From Schizochytrium sp. TIO01 (lineage: Eukaryota > Sar > Bigyra > Thraustochytrida > Thraustochytriidae), in NCBI GenBank assembly GCA_004764695.1, contig SMSO01000006.1:1282859-1346858 (forward strand): DNA of 64,000 bases, given 5' to 3'. The notes beneath the pieces were generated by a model. The model was not told the DNA's origin. It saw only the letters and a list, made by a program, of their open reading frames with translations, and did no database searches. Below are positions 48,101 through 57,907 of this stretch, one piece after another; position 1 is the first letter of the stretch, and every line of letters begins with the position of its first letter. A program made the position numbers and the translations under genes.

Positions 48101-48541
48101 GTTGACGTGCGTGTTGAGATATAGAAATGACATTGTACTAAGTGGCCAGAGGTTTCGTGCACGTTGCTGTTTGTGATTAATAAACCAATGAAGCATATTT
48201 GTGAGAAAACTCAAGCATCAACTTATTTTTATTAAGTACAGACATAAGTAAACATTTTTATTTTTATTAATAAATTTAAAAGCTTCCAGTTTCAAGTGCT
48301 AAGAAAGTAATGGTCTGTGCTATATATTTTGAGGTACTGTGTTCCCCCTTCTTCAGTTATGTGTGCCATTTTTTCCTTCATTGACACTTCGCAGTCGTGT
48401 TACTTCGAGATCTTTTCAATTTCCCCTAAACTTTTGTAAGATGATTATTTACAATTTTGGCACCTTTCATCAGTCAATCATATATTCAGATACGATTTTT
48501 GAAACGCTTTTATTTTTATTTATTTTTATTAACAACTAAGC
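45139..48541. other. Spacer with no assigned gene
   Basis: It contains (TATG)n at 46086-46120, (AATC)n at 46004-46024, and AT-rich stretches at 46790-46880 and 48220-48290. Overlapping open frames at 45202-45782 on both strands (up to 100 codons) cannot be assigned. Confidence 0.5.
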
Positions 48542-48913
48542 ATGAAAGAAAAAGGTCGTATTTTTAGGTTTGCTATGAACTCCGAGTCTTTTGTTGAAAA
48601 TAGAAATCAATTGCTGCCACTCGAGATACCAATAAAACTGGTCAGCGAGCCAAACCATCTATGTTATCCCAAACCAGCAACACATCATGATGATCTATTT
48701 ACTCTAGTATTTTTACTTCAAACATCTTTCACAATACACACTACAAACTTACACTATGACCTACTTTCAATTTTAAAAGTTTCTCATCCTTCTTCCTTCC
48801 TTCCTCACTTCCTTTTTTGCTCAATCCCTTTTCTTTTCTCAAAAAAGGTTTTTATATCGATTCATCTTGATTCTTCCGAACAAAAGCTGTTTATTTCTTC
48901 CTTCCCAGGCTAA
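48542..48913 (+). CDS. Isolated hypothetical ORF with ATG
   Basis: An ATG-initiated frame of 123 codons lies in AT-rich DNA. The first 60 residues are hydrophilic (SESFVENRNQLLPLEIPIKL) and the second half is hydrophobic and Ser/Phe-rich (SSFLPHFLFCSIPFLFSKKV), partly from a pyrimidine-rich tract, with one possible membrane segment. No domain is recognised. It may be a lineage-specific gene or a chance frame. Confidence 0.28.
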   Translation: MKEKGRIFRFAMNSESFVENRNQLLPLEIPIKLVSEPNHLCYPKPATHHDDLFTLVFLLQTSFTIHTTNLHYDLLSILKVSHPSSFLPHFLFCSIPFLFSKKVFISIHLDSSEQKLFISSFPG

Positions 48914-51261
48914 TCTGTCCCTCCGTCTTTGCTCTCCGCAAAAGAGCTGAATGCAATATCGACATGAGCTCACCTCATTGGCAAAGGTAGTGCTCATCAT
49001 CAGCGACCCCGCAGCCTTGTTCGAATTCCCTTGCGAATCGATGAATAGCTGTGCCCAGTCAGCTCTTTTCTCAAACAGTTATTTTTAGATGAAACCGGAA
49101 GGTCTGTTTTCTCTTTTCTTTTCTTTTCTTTTCTTTTTCTCTAATAGATTATTGTCGCTACATAAATAGAAATTTTATTTTTATTTTATTTTTTTCTAAA
49201 TCACGAATTAGGGACTGGCGAGGAACACCAGGTGATCGGCGACTGCACTGAAGCTCCGAATTTGTGTACGTAAGCAATTTGACATGGAACCTAAATTGAA
49301 AACTATGCAAATGTACTCAGCCTCAAGGAACACCGCCTTCATTTCGGGCAACATTCGATGACAGCAAATGTCACCCGACGCTTGAATCCCTACTAACCAC
49401 CGACTCACTACAAAAATAAATAAATAGATTTAAATTATACAACATTAATTAGTAGTAGTAGTAATATTTTTAGTATTTTAGTATTAATCAGCATAATTTA
49501 TGCTTTTGTTTAGATATATAAATATTTTCATTTATTTTATAAATAAATATTTATCTGTAAAAGTAAAATTCAAAAAGTAAATTCGACCTTTGACGAACTG
49601 AAAACCCATTCCGAAGGAAGAACGAACTCCCGTTGAATGAATTTTCACTCTCCCTTTGTAAGCGACGAGGCAACCATGAATAACGAAAAACAGTCTACTC
49701 TGGTATTTTAAAACAACACAAAAAACTGAACCGACCCGAAAGAAGTGATCCTATTCCCTCTTCGGCCTCTCCTTCGCCGCCGATTTTTCCCTCTAGCTTC
49801 ATAAACTCAAAGTACCACTTTGTTTGAATTAACCTCTGTGTCTTTCCAAAGAGTTGAGACCTCCTATTTGCAACACACACACAAATGCTTTGAAAGAAAT
49901 TTTCGAAGTCGACTATTGAAGAACCAACAATTATTGATTATTCAATTTATGGTTCATCATAGAATCACTACTATCATCACCAAAATCATTATTATTATCA
50001 TTCTTTTATTTTATCTATTGCATAAGGACTAACCATACGCCATTTGAAAACAATGTTGAAAACATACATGAATAGAGTTTTAAATAAAATTTTAAAATAA
50101 AATTTTAAAATAAGGAAATCATCGTCATTCATTCAATCAATCGACCGATCGATCGATCGATCAATCAATCACATAATCAAAAACAAGCAGGCCTCCAGCG
50201 AGCGAGCGGAGGCGAGCAGACCACGAAGAAGGAGCGGCGGTGAGGGAGCGGCAGCGGAAGCCTGCGCGAGCCCTTGACCGCGTGCCGGCGGAGCTAGGCC
50301 CAAGCAGCTGGGCGTGAAGTGGCGGTGCCTGGCGGACGATCAGACTGAGAAGCCGTCGATTGCTAACTAACTCACTCAGGCCTGTGAAGGAGGCTTCCGC
50401 CGTTCATCGCATCCGCACTCATCGCTCGTGTTGCATCACTCGTTGACAGAGGCAGTCGTGGTGGCGAGCCTCGAGCGTGTGCGGAGCGAAAGACTGTCGG
50501 AGAACCAATCCTTGCACTCAGTCGGCACGCTGCACGGCTCGAGCCGTGTCGAGAGACGAGCTGCGCTAATTGGCTAACCTGCGTTGATTGGAGTTGTTCT
50601 TCTCCTCTTCGCGTTTCTTTCTTTCTTTCTGTCTTTCTTTCTTTCTTTCTTTCTTTCTTTCCTCTTTCTTTCCTCTTTCTTCTTTCTTTTTGTCTTCTTT
50701 CTTTCTTTCTTTTTGTCTCTCTTTCTTTCTTTCTCTCTTTCTCTCTTTCTTTCTTTTTCCCCTCGCTCTTCAACGACCAGGAAGCCTCTTATTTCATTCG
50801 TTTCGACTCGCATTGCAAACCGCATTGCCGACGTCAATCAAACTCGGGTGACTGACTGCCTGTTGCCGAAGAGGTCTCCTCCTCCGGGCACGCGCAAGCG
50901 GATCTCGAGGGACGCAGACCCGTCGCTGGCCCGGAGCGAGTGGTATCTGCAGGAAACGTACAACCTCTCGTGAGAGACCGTGTGTGGCACTCCAGAGTTC
51001 TTGGCTTGAGCACGCACGTGCTTGCGTGAGCGCTCGTCGAATTCGTGTGGCTTGAGAGCCGTGGTGGTCCGTAGGGCAAAGAGTTTGGGCATCGTCAGTG
51101 GAGCTAGTTCTGGGTTGAACGTAGAAAGGCTCATACTGGTGGTGGTGTTCGTGAGACCACAGGATACACCAGCAAACTCAGAATCCCAGGGAAACGGGCT
51201 GTCGTGACTGCCTGCTGCTTTCTTGGTATACGTCTGGTTACGAAACACGAGGTAAAGCACC
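48914..51261. other. Spacer and leader of the zinc-finger gene
   Basis: It contains (TTTTC)n at 49110-49138, AT-rich sequence at 49420-49580, AAATAAAATTTT repeats at 50078-50112, (GATC)/(AATC)n at 50137-50170, a GC-rich island from 50185, and an imperfect (CTTT)n tract at 50615-50760. The last few hundred bases should include the promoter and 5' UTR of the zinc-finger gene. Confidence 0.5.
50615..50760. repeat. Imperfect (CTTT)n pyrimidine tract
   Basis: A 146-base, almost pure pyrimidine stretch with CTTT units broken by TCC, TGT and CTC. It lies 500 bases before the zinc-finger start codon and gives low-complexity frames on both strands. Confidence 0.9.
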
Positions 51262-53709
51262 ATGCACAGCGAGGAACCAGCAAGAGCGCTGCACAGCGAC
51301 GCTGCCTCTGCAGCCAAAAAACGACCCCGCGAAGAAGGAGCCTCCACCACAAATGCGAACAACAACAACGTTCTAGCGGGCAATGGCACGGACCATGGAG
51401 CACCTGCTCCTCCCGCGAAGAACGGCGGTGATAGCGCTGTTCCGAAGAAACACAAAATCACGGGCAAAAATAACAACAGCAACGATGACGACGAGGGATC
51501 TGGGCGTCAGTCCGAAAATGAAGATAACGGGGATGAAGATGAGGATGATTTTGAGATTGACGAATCGCAAATTACAAAGAAAACCGTCTACAGCAACACC
51601 AAAAACAAAACCGGTTATTTCGAAGCGCAAATATCTGAAAAGGTGAACAAGAACCTCAAGTATGGCTGTAAATACTGTGAAAAGGTTCTCAACAGCGCGG
51701 CAGAAGTACAGGCACATCTTGACAAAGTGCACAGGGACAGAAATCCCGCGGATAAGTGTATCCGTTGCATTATTTGCAACCGTTGCGTTCCCAGCACCTC
51801 TGACCTTGAACGCCACGCGTCCGAGATGCACCGCCGTGTACGTAAGTATGGCTGTCTGTCGTGCAAGAAACGTTTTGAGCGACTTGTGGACGTCCAACTG
51901 CATGTGGAAACCGCCCACAATGCGAACCGTCGTCACCGCTGCCCAGAATGCTCGAAAACCTTTGGGCGTGCTGGTGATCTCAAACTCCACATTCGAACTG
52001 TCCACCAAGGCGAAAGGCCACACACTTGTGAGCACTGTGGATCGTCTTTTGGTTATCGGAACAACCTCAAGAAGCACGTCGACACTGTCCATCGCGGTAT
52101 TCGACGCTTCCAATGTGACATTTGCGGAAAGCGCTTCGGGCGCAAAGACCACCTCTACCGGCACAGTGAAAATAAAGTTTGCCTTATGGAACGTTCGCGC
52201 CAAGATAGGGAAGGCGCGCCTACAGGTGCTGTTTCGGACAATCCTGGTGCCATTTCACAGATGCCAATGCTTGGAAATATTGGTCAATCTGGACTCATGC
52301 CCGGGACTTCGGCCCTTCTCCAAGCTCAGGCTCAGGCCCAAATTCAACTTCAACGGGCCGCAGCAGCCTTTCTAGGTGGCCATGCACCGCACTTTATGGG
52401 CCTTGGAGGTATGCACGGGGCGCCCTCTGGTTTTCCTCCTATGAATTCACAAATGGCAGCTCACTTGGCGAATAACCCCAATTTCGCATCTGCTATGCTC
52501 CCTTTTGCTTTCCAGCCGAATTTGTTTATGCATCAGCATCACCACCAGCAACAAAGAGCTGCGGGTAATGGATCGGAGACAGGAGCAGCTAGTGAACCTG
52601 GAACCGTTCCTGGGCCTTCTAACGCGGATGCCAGCAGCAGGGGTCTCCCGTCTCGTCAAGGGAGTAAAGGATCTTCTACCGTTGACACTGCCCAAGAAAA
52701 AAGCAAACAGGCAGCACCCGTGCTGACTGGCAAGGGCAGAAAGTCAAACAATACAACCTCTGAAAAGACTCATCGTGGTGCATCCAGTTCTAGTTCAACC
52801 AGCGAAAACGCTACTGGTGTTGTGCCAGGAAACGCTGAGAGTCGAGGCTTTGACCAAGACCAAACCAAGTCCGTAACTTCACATGGAGACAAGCGGGGCT
52901 TTCCTACCAGCAGTGCTGAAACTCACGATCCACATAATATTCAGCAAATGATTTATATGCAACAACATTTGCAAAGCCTACAAGGCCAACACCCACAACA
53001 AGCACAACATTCTCAACAACAATTTGGGCGCTCCCCGCACCACCCACAGCAGGACCATCGCCAACCAGACCAACAGGAGGATCAACATCACCAGATACCT
53101 CACCACGCAGCGAGTGTTCAAGGTCGCCGTGATGCAAACGAGGCACACCAACAGCAGCGACCGCTGCGCCAAGACTATTCTTCTGTCGGAGCAGATGCAG
53201 CGACATTCAACGTGCCTAATCCTCATCAACAACAACAGCACCGAACCCCAAACTCAGGCACAGGTAAGCATGGCTTTAGCGCGCAGCCGGGCAATTCTCA
53301 ACAGCAGAACCCAATTTTGCAACAATGGTTACAGCAACACGGTCCAAATTCTAGTGGCAACAACATCAGTAGTACCAAGTATTCTGGACCGAGTGTGGAG
53401 AACCCCTACGCACCAAGCCACTCAGGACAATACTACATGCCTCGTCAATCTCACCCAACTGCACACGAGGTTACTCATCGTCAGCATCCGTCTCAAACAG
53501 GGAATAACTCAGAATTGAACCATACACAAATGCAACACCGCCACCAACAACAAAATCACCATCCTCATTCACAAGCTAGTGATCTCCACCATCAATATAA
53601 CAGTCAGCACCACCACCAACTTCCACCGCAAGGCCGCGAAACTATGCAACTCCCCTCAGAACGCTCTTCGGTTCATCAGCAGCAGAAGCAACCGAGACGT
53701 AGTCGCTAA
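51262..53709 (+). CDS. C2H2 zinc-finger protein with Gln/His-rich tail
   Basis: A single exon of 815 residues; an in-frame TAA lies just upstream of the ATG, which fixes the start. Residues 1-125 are acidic and Asn-rich, with a basic nuclear-localisation-like PKKHK. Six adjacent C2H2-type fingers span about 134-310: YGCKYC...H, IRCIIC...H, YGCLSC...H, HRCPEC...H, HTCEHC...H and FQCDIC...; the last uses Cys in place of its second His (HSENKVC). Fingers four to six are joined by TGEKP-like linkers (HQGERPH, HRGIRRF), which suggests DNA binding. The remaining 500 residues are low-complexity, rich in Gln, His, Ser and Gly, as in many transcriptional regulators. Role inferred: a nuclear sequence-specific transcription factor. 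Confidence 0.93.
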   Translation: MHSEEPARALHSDAASAAKKRPREEGASTTNANNNNVLAGNGTDHGAPAPPAKNGGDSAVPKKHKITGKNNNSNDDDEGSGRQSENEDNGDEDEDDFEIDESQITKKTVYSNTKNKTGYFEAQISEKVNKNLKYGCKYCEKVLNSAAEVQAHLDKVHRDRNPADKCIRCIICNRCVPSTSDLERHASEMHRRVRKYGCLSCKKRFERLVDVQLHVETAHNANRRHRCPECSKTFGRAGDLKLHIRTVHQGERPHTCEHCGSSFGYRNNLKKHVDTVHRGIRRFQCDICGKRFGRKDHLYRHSENKVCLMERSRQDREGAPTGAVSDNPGAISQMPMLGNIGQSGLMPGTSALLQAQAQAQIQLQRAAAAFLGGHAPHFMGLGGMHGAPSGFPPMNSQMAAHLANNPNFASAMLPFAFQPNLFMHQHHHQQQRAAGNGSETGAASEPGTVPGPSNADASSRGLPSRQGSKGSSTVDTAQEKSKQAAPVLTGKGRKSNNTTSEKTHRGASSSSSTSENATGVVPGNAESRGFDQDQTKSVTSHGDKRGFPTSSAETHDPHNIQQMIYMQQHLQSLQGQHPQQAQHSQQQFGRSPHHPQQDHRQPDQQEDQHHQIPHHAASVQGRRDANEAHQQQRPLRQDYSSVGADAATFNVPNPHQQQQHRTPNSGTGKHGFSAQPGNSQQQNPILQQWLQQHGPNSSGNNISSTKYSGPSVENPYAPSHSGQYYMPRQSHPTAHEVTHRQHPSQTGNNSELNHTQMQHRHQQQNHHPHSQASDLHHQYNSQHHHQLPPQGRETMQLPSERSSVHQQQKQPRRSR

Positions 53710-55783
53710 GCCGCTGAGCAATAGATGCTGCTAGAATTTGTAGTTGCGTTTCAGAATGCAACCAATCGCAAACATCAGTTGTTCATTGCTAGAATCTAGT
53801 GACCTTTCAGCTTTTTTTTTCGAAAGAGAAAAAAGGGCTATCTTGCGTTGGTGTCTAAGGTGTCGTCACTGCTCTTCATGTTATGGACCTGGTAATCTGG
53901 CTTCCTCGACTCTCTGAAGTTCTATTTTTCAGAATGTTCATTCACTTTGCGATGTCCTGGAGCTGAACATCACTTGTGACATTAATTACACTCGATTAAG
54001 GTTTTGTATCACACCTTAAAATCTTCATTAAAGTAGAATGAAGCGTACGTAATCTTGTGAACTAGGACTTTTGAAGCAGCATCTTTCTTCAAGTTCTTCT
54101 GAGAGCTTAACAAGTTGGACTTTAAACGGCGAAAGTGCATAAAATATACTATCCCCTGCGGTCATCCTTTCTCTCTCATAGTTCCTCTACATGCAACATT
54201 GAAGCCTGGTATACTGTATTTTGCGCGCCTTCTTTGAGCATCGTGAACTGATCGAGACCATATTTCCTTCCGTTCGTTAATGCTTTTCATACAGGATCAT
54301 GCTTGAAGCTTCGTATAATTTTATTCATGTTCCAGCCTAGCCTATCGTTGAAACATTCGTTTCAAGGCCTGTGACAAGACCATTCGATTCCTTCATTTGC
54401 ACCTGCACTGCAGCCTCGACCTACAGTCTTGAACATTGAGGTGGAGGTGACGAGATGCAAAGTTCTAGCCGCAACCCAGCAGTACTACATTTCAAGATTT
54501 TTGAGATATACACCAATACATACCCATGAACAAACACACAGAACATCTCAAATTTGTCTGAATAGAAACTTTTAGCAGACTGATGGGATCTGGAAAAATC
54601 TCCAGCTGCAGTTGTTGCACACACGCCCCCTTGGACTTGTATCACAGGATACTCTGCGAGCTGCTATCTTGCTTGCAAAACATACCCATGCGTAGATAAA
54701 GCGTTAGGATCATGGGAAAAGCCACATTTTCTGTCTTGGTATTCTAGCAGGACAATACCATCTGCCACTGCTACAATAGCAAGGATAAGCCAAATTTGTG
54801 CACTGCTACTCATAAAAATATATTCGCAGAGAACGAATTGAATGGACCAAATGAATGAAACGGAATGCAGGCAACTTCAATCTGTTGGGAGTGTTGAGAG
54901 CACCTACGATGCAACCCCATTCTTGCCTACTTAAGTAGCAAGCATGTGTATTGTATACTGTGACACATTCCTTACTGAGATGCTACAAAGGCATCAAAAT
55001 TTCTTTATTTACATTAGCCATATTATGGACTGAATGATATTGTGCAACCTTCATAGTTGACACCTCGAATGATCTACATTATTATTTACTCTTTTAAAAC
55101 TAATTTTCTGTCATCAAAAGCCCAAATTGTTCGAGCAGCCAGCTCTACATCATTTCTTCGCATGATCTGAAAGTATTTCCTTCTAGTTTCTTTGCGGAGC
55201 TCCTTCTTCGTGACAATGTAATTACATGGATGAACATTCCCCCGTGTTGATCAAGAACAGGCCAATGACCATTTTCTATCTAGCATAGGAATGCTGCCCT
55301 ATTTCTGATGTGGATTCGTTGTTTTTGAATGCGACTGAGTCCTTTTTAAACAAATGAAGATTCCATGGGTGTGAAACAAAATAATATCCTACAAGGATGA
55401 ATGAACATGACAGATGGAACCATTCAACTTCAGATATGCTATGATCACGCTTAATCTTCTTCATCATATATTTATCGATGATTTCAATCATTTTTATTTT
55501 TTTTAAATTAAACGATTCTAGGGAATGAAGCAAACACATAATATCAATTGATATATCTGATAGGAAAATGGTTTCCTATTAGTGTTAGAAGATAGTAAGG
55601 TAGCAAAAGAACGGGAATAAGAAAAGAGTCTGTCTGCTCGATGTAGTTGGTTGCAAAGAAAGAAAGTGACAAGAGCGATGCGTAAAATGGCAAACATTGA
55701 AAATGCCATCATCGAGACCAACGCACTACACATGAGAGAGGTGATATGAAAAAAGAAAATCATATACGACGAATCCGGTAAAC
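53710..55783. other. Convergent intergenic spacer with no assigned gene
   Basis: It separates the 3' ends of the zinc-finger gene (+) and the kinase gene (-). Open frames are all below 90 codons and without domains. I see no structured repeats apart from A/T runs. Confidence 0.55.
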
Positions 55784-55799
55784 TTACTTGGATTCGTCG
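55767..55799. repeat. Perfect 10-bp stem hairpin at the kinase stop codon
   Basis: CGACGAATCC (55767-55776) and GGATTCGTCG (55790-55799) are perfect complements around a 13-base loop. On the minus strand the loop begins AAGTAAGT, which holds both the TAA stop codon and a consensus GTAAGT splice donor. Confidence 0.85.
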
Positions 55800-56995
55800 C
55801 TGTCGTCGTTGGGACCAAAGGAGACAAGTTTCCGCATACGATTTGCAGCAACCACAGTAAGAACGCCCTTTTTGAAACGGCGACGTGTCTGGTATTGCTT
55901 GAGTTGTGAAAGTGCAGGGGTAATATCTTTCTCCGCACCACCATTGACGATCCAAGGGTGATTGAGCACATCATCAACAGTGAAGCGGACAGAAGGGTCC
56001 ACAACTAAGAGACCACGAATAAGATCCTTGGCAGAATCCGATACGTCGGACCAAAACTCAGGATCAAACTTGTACTTGGCCTTCTTGATGAGACGAAAAA
56101 GACGAGACTGGTTCTCATCGTAAAAGGGAGGATAACCGCAGAGCAAAATGTAAGTAATTACACCGAGCGACCACATATCTACTTCCTTACCATATGGCCG
56201 ACCTGAGATAATCTCGGGGGCGACATATCCAGGAGTTCCACAGGTGGTTTTGAGCATGGCCTCCTCACTTGAGGTATCGAGCTCCTTAGCAAATCCGAAG
56301 TCTGCAAGCTTAAGCTGGTGATCATCTTCGTCGTCTTCCATGAGGATATTTTCTGGCTTTAAGTCACGATGGACTACGCCGTGTTCATTACAGTATTTAA
56401 GAGCTTCGGCAATTGTCTTTACAACCTGAGCAGCATCTCTTTCTTGATAGAACTCTTTTGCAACAATGCGGTCGAAAAGTTCTCCACCACGGACAAGTTC
56501 TGTCACAACATAGTAGTTGGACCCATCTTCATGCATGCCGTAGAGCTTGATAATGTTTGGGTGGTCCATACCAGAGAGAATGCGAACCTCCGCTTCAAGG
56601 CCCTCCCGATCCTCACGTGAGAGATGTTTCTTGCGAATGCATTTGATGGCCACAGTTTCACCAGTCACGAGGTCCTCAGCTTCACGCACAACACTAAAGT
56701 TGCCTTTACCGAGTGTGTTGCCCAGGCGGAAGCGCTCTTCAAATGTCAAATTCTTTTCGTGTCCTGAGCTGCCATCTCCTTCTGAGCGGCTTGAGCGAAA
56801 AAATGAACGAATGCTACGCATTGTATTGCGCATCATCTGGCCGGTCCCACTGCTTGCGAAGCTATCCTGTTGACCATGTTGTAAATGGTTTCGAGTACAT
56901 ATGAGTGATTTCATTTTCGACATGTTAGTTGCTGTTTTATCCATGCAATCACCATTTGCCTCTTGCAGCTGATCAATACATCCGTACGCTCTCAT
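55784..56995 (-). CDS. Calcium/calmodulin-dependent protein kinase, CaMKI-like
   Basis: Encodes 403 residues from the ATG at 56995. After an 85-residue variable N-terminus comes a complete Ser/Thr kinase domain: GKGNFS at 96-101, VAIK Lys118, the HRDLKPEN catalytic loop with Asp211, DFG at 232-234, and an activation segment KTTCGTPGYVAPE in which Thr250 matches the CaMKK site of CaMKI. The C-terminal part has a basic amphipathic stretch (LKQYQTRRRFKKGVLTVV, about 355-372) where CaMKI binds calmodulin and is auto-inhibited. No EF hands are present, which separates it from plant CDPKs. Role by family: cytosolic Ca2+ signalling. The TAA stop lies inside a GTAAGT sequence, so an alternative spliced C-terminus is possible. 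ATG codons further in (such as MSKMKS, residue 25) are alternative starts. Confidence 0.95.
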   Translation of the reverse strand: MRAYGCIDQLQEANGDCMDKTATNMSKMKSLICTRNHLQHGQQDSFASSGTGQMMRNTMRSIRSFFRSSRSEGDGSSGHEKNLTFEERFRLGNTLGKGNFSVVREAEDLVTGETVAIKCIRKKHLSREDREGLEAEVRILSGMDHPNIIKLYGMHEDGSNYYVVTELVRGGELFDRIVAKEFYQERDAAQVVKTIAEALKYCNEHGVVHRDLKPENILMEDDEDDHQLKLADFGFAKELDTSSEEAMLKTTCGTPGYVAPEIISGRPYGKEVDMWSLGVITYILLCGYPPFYDENQSRLFRLIKKAKYKFDPEFWSDVSDSAKDLIRGLLVVDPSVRFTVDDVLNHPWIVNGGAEKDITPALSQLKQYQTRRRFKKGVLTVVAANRMRKLVSFGPNDDSDESK

Positions 56996-57524
56996 TTGAC
57001 TTCACTATTACGCTCACCTTCCCCCCCCTTGTATTTTTGTTCCTACTAGTAATAGTACTATTAACACCTCCCTCTACCTTCTTTCTTGCATGCTCCTCTT
57101 CCACAACCTCACTACCACCACTGTGGCCGCTCGCCCTTACAGTACAGTACAGTACAGTCCAGGACCGCTACAACTATAAAAATAAAACGCATAACTACGT
57201 AAATGTAAGAAATATCCCCGTCCCAGGTTCCCCTCTTGAGGCCAACCGCTCCTCTCATCCATTAAAGGATACAGAGATCACGAATGGTAGGCCCCAAAAA
57301 AATACACACTCTGAGAGAGAATTTCCTTTTATCCGTCGTGCTTTCGCTGCTTTTGCTGCTATTGCTGCTATTGCTAACATCCTGGAAATTTGGGGAACTT
57401 CGGTCTCCATCATCTTCAGTTCCGTCGACTTAGAGCGTTTAACAAAGAATAAAAGCACAAGGAGCAATTGCCGAACTGATTTGGTTCCCACTCATCAAGG
57501 TGCTATGCAACCTCCTTTTCTCAC

Positions 57525-57907
57525 ATGCTACCAATGGCCACTAAGCGACAGCTGCGAAGATTTACGTTCCCCGTCTCACCCATCTCGGACCCGCTCAGGA
57601 ACCTTAAAGATAGCGGCCAGCTGGGTTCGAATCATGAGTTTTCTGCCCATTTACTTCTAAATCGCAAAACCTCCGCAGATAATGACGCCAGAGTGTGCTC
57701 TAGCGAGACCACGGAAAACGAACCCGATCATTCCACTCAGGTAGACATGGAACCTTTTTACCAGTGGTGACGACGTACGTATCCTTGCAAGCTAGAACGC
57801 CTTCCAGAGTTGGTCGCGATCATTTGTGTAATTGTTTTTCTCTTCAGCCTGCAATCAAAGCGCACGCCCATATTTCCCAGCTTGGGCCACAGCTCCTCCG
57901 TGCATAG
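57525..57907 (+). CDS. Possible small two-exon gene
   Basis: Exon 1 (57525, or the better-context ATG at 57534, to 57740) ends at CAG|GTAGAC. Exon 2 (57848-57907) follows a strong pyrimidine-rich acceptor (TTTTTCTCTTCAG) and ends in TAG. Both junctions are phase 0, giving 88-91 residues with a 107-base intron. The sequence is hydrophilic (KRQLRRFTFPVSPISDPLRN, then SSETTENEPDHSTQ). Without splicing the frame runs to a TGA at 57768. It is divergent from the kinase gene. No family recognised. Confidence 0.38.

Noticed and set aside
50372-50837. Lys/Glu/Arg-rich minus-strand frames
   Set aside because: They are the purine strand of the (CTTT)n tract.
50838-51482. 214-codon minus-strand open frame at the 5' end of the zinc-finger gene
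   Set aside because: It overlaps the zinc-finger start antisense and leaves no room for that gene's leader. No domain and no supporting signals.
51373-52203. 276-codon open frame antisense to the zinc-finger gene
   Set aside because: It lies wholly within the confirmed zinc-finger coding region. Its length follows from the codon bias of the sense strand and it has no domain.
57600-57630. GGTTCGAATC resembling a tRNA T-loop
   Set aside because: The flanking bases cannot form the T stem or an acceptor stem. No tRNA was found anywhere in the window.
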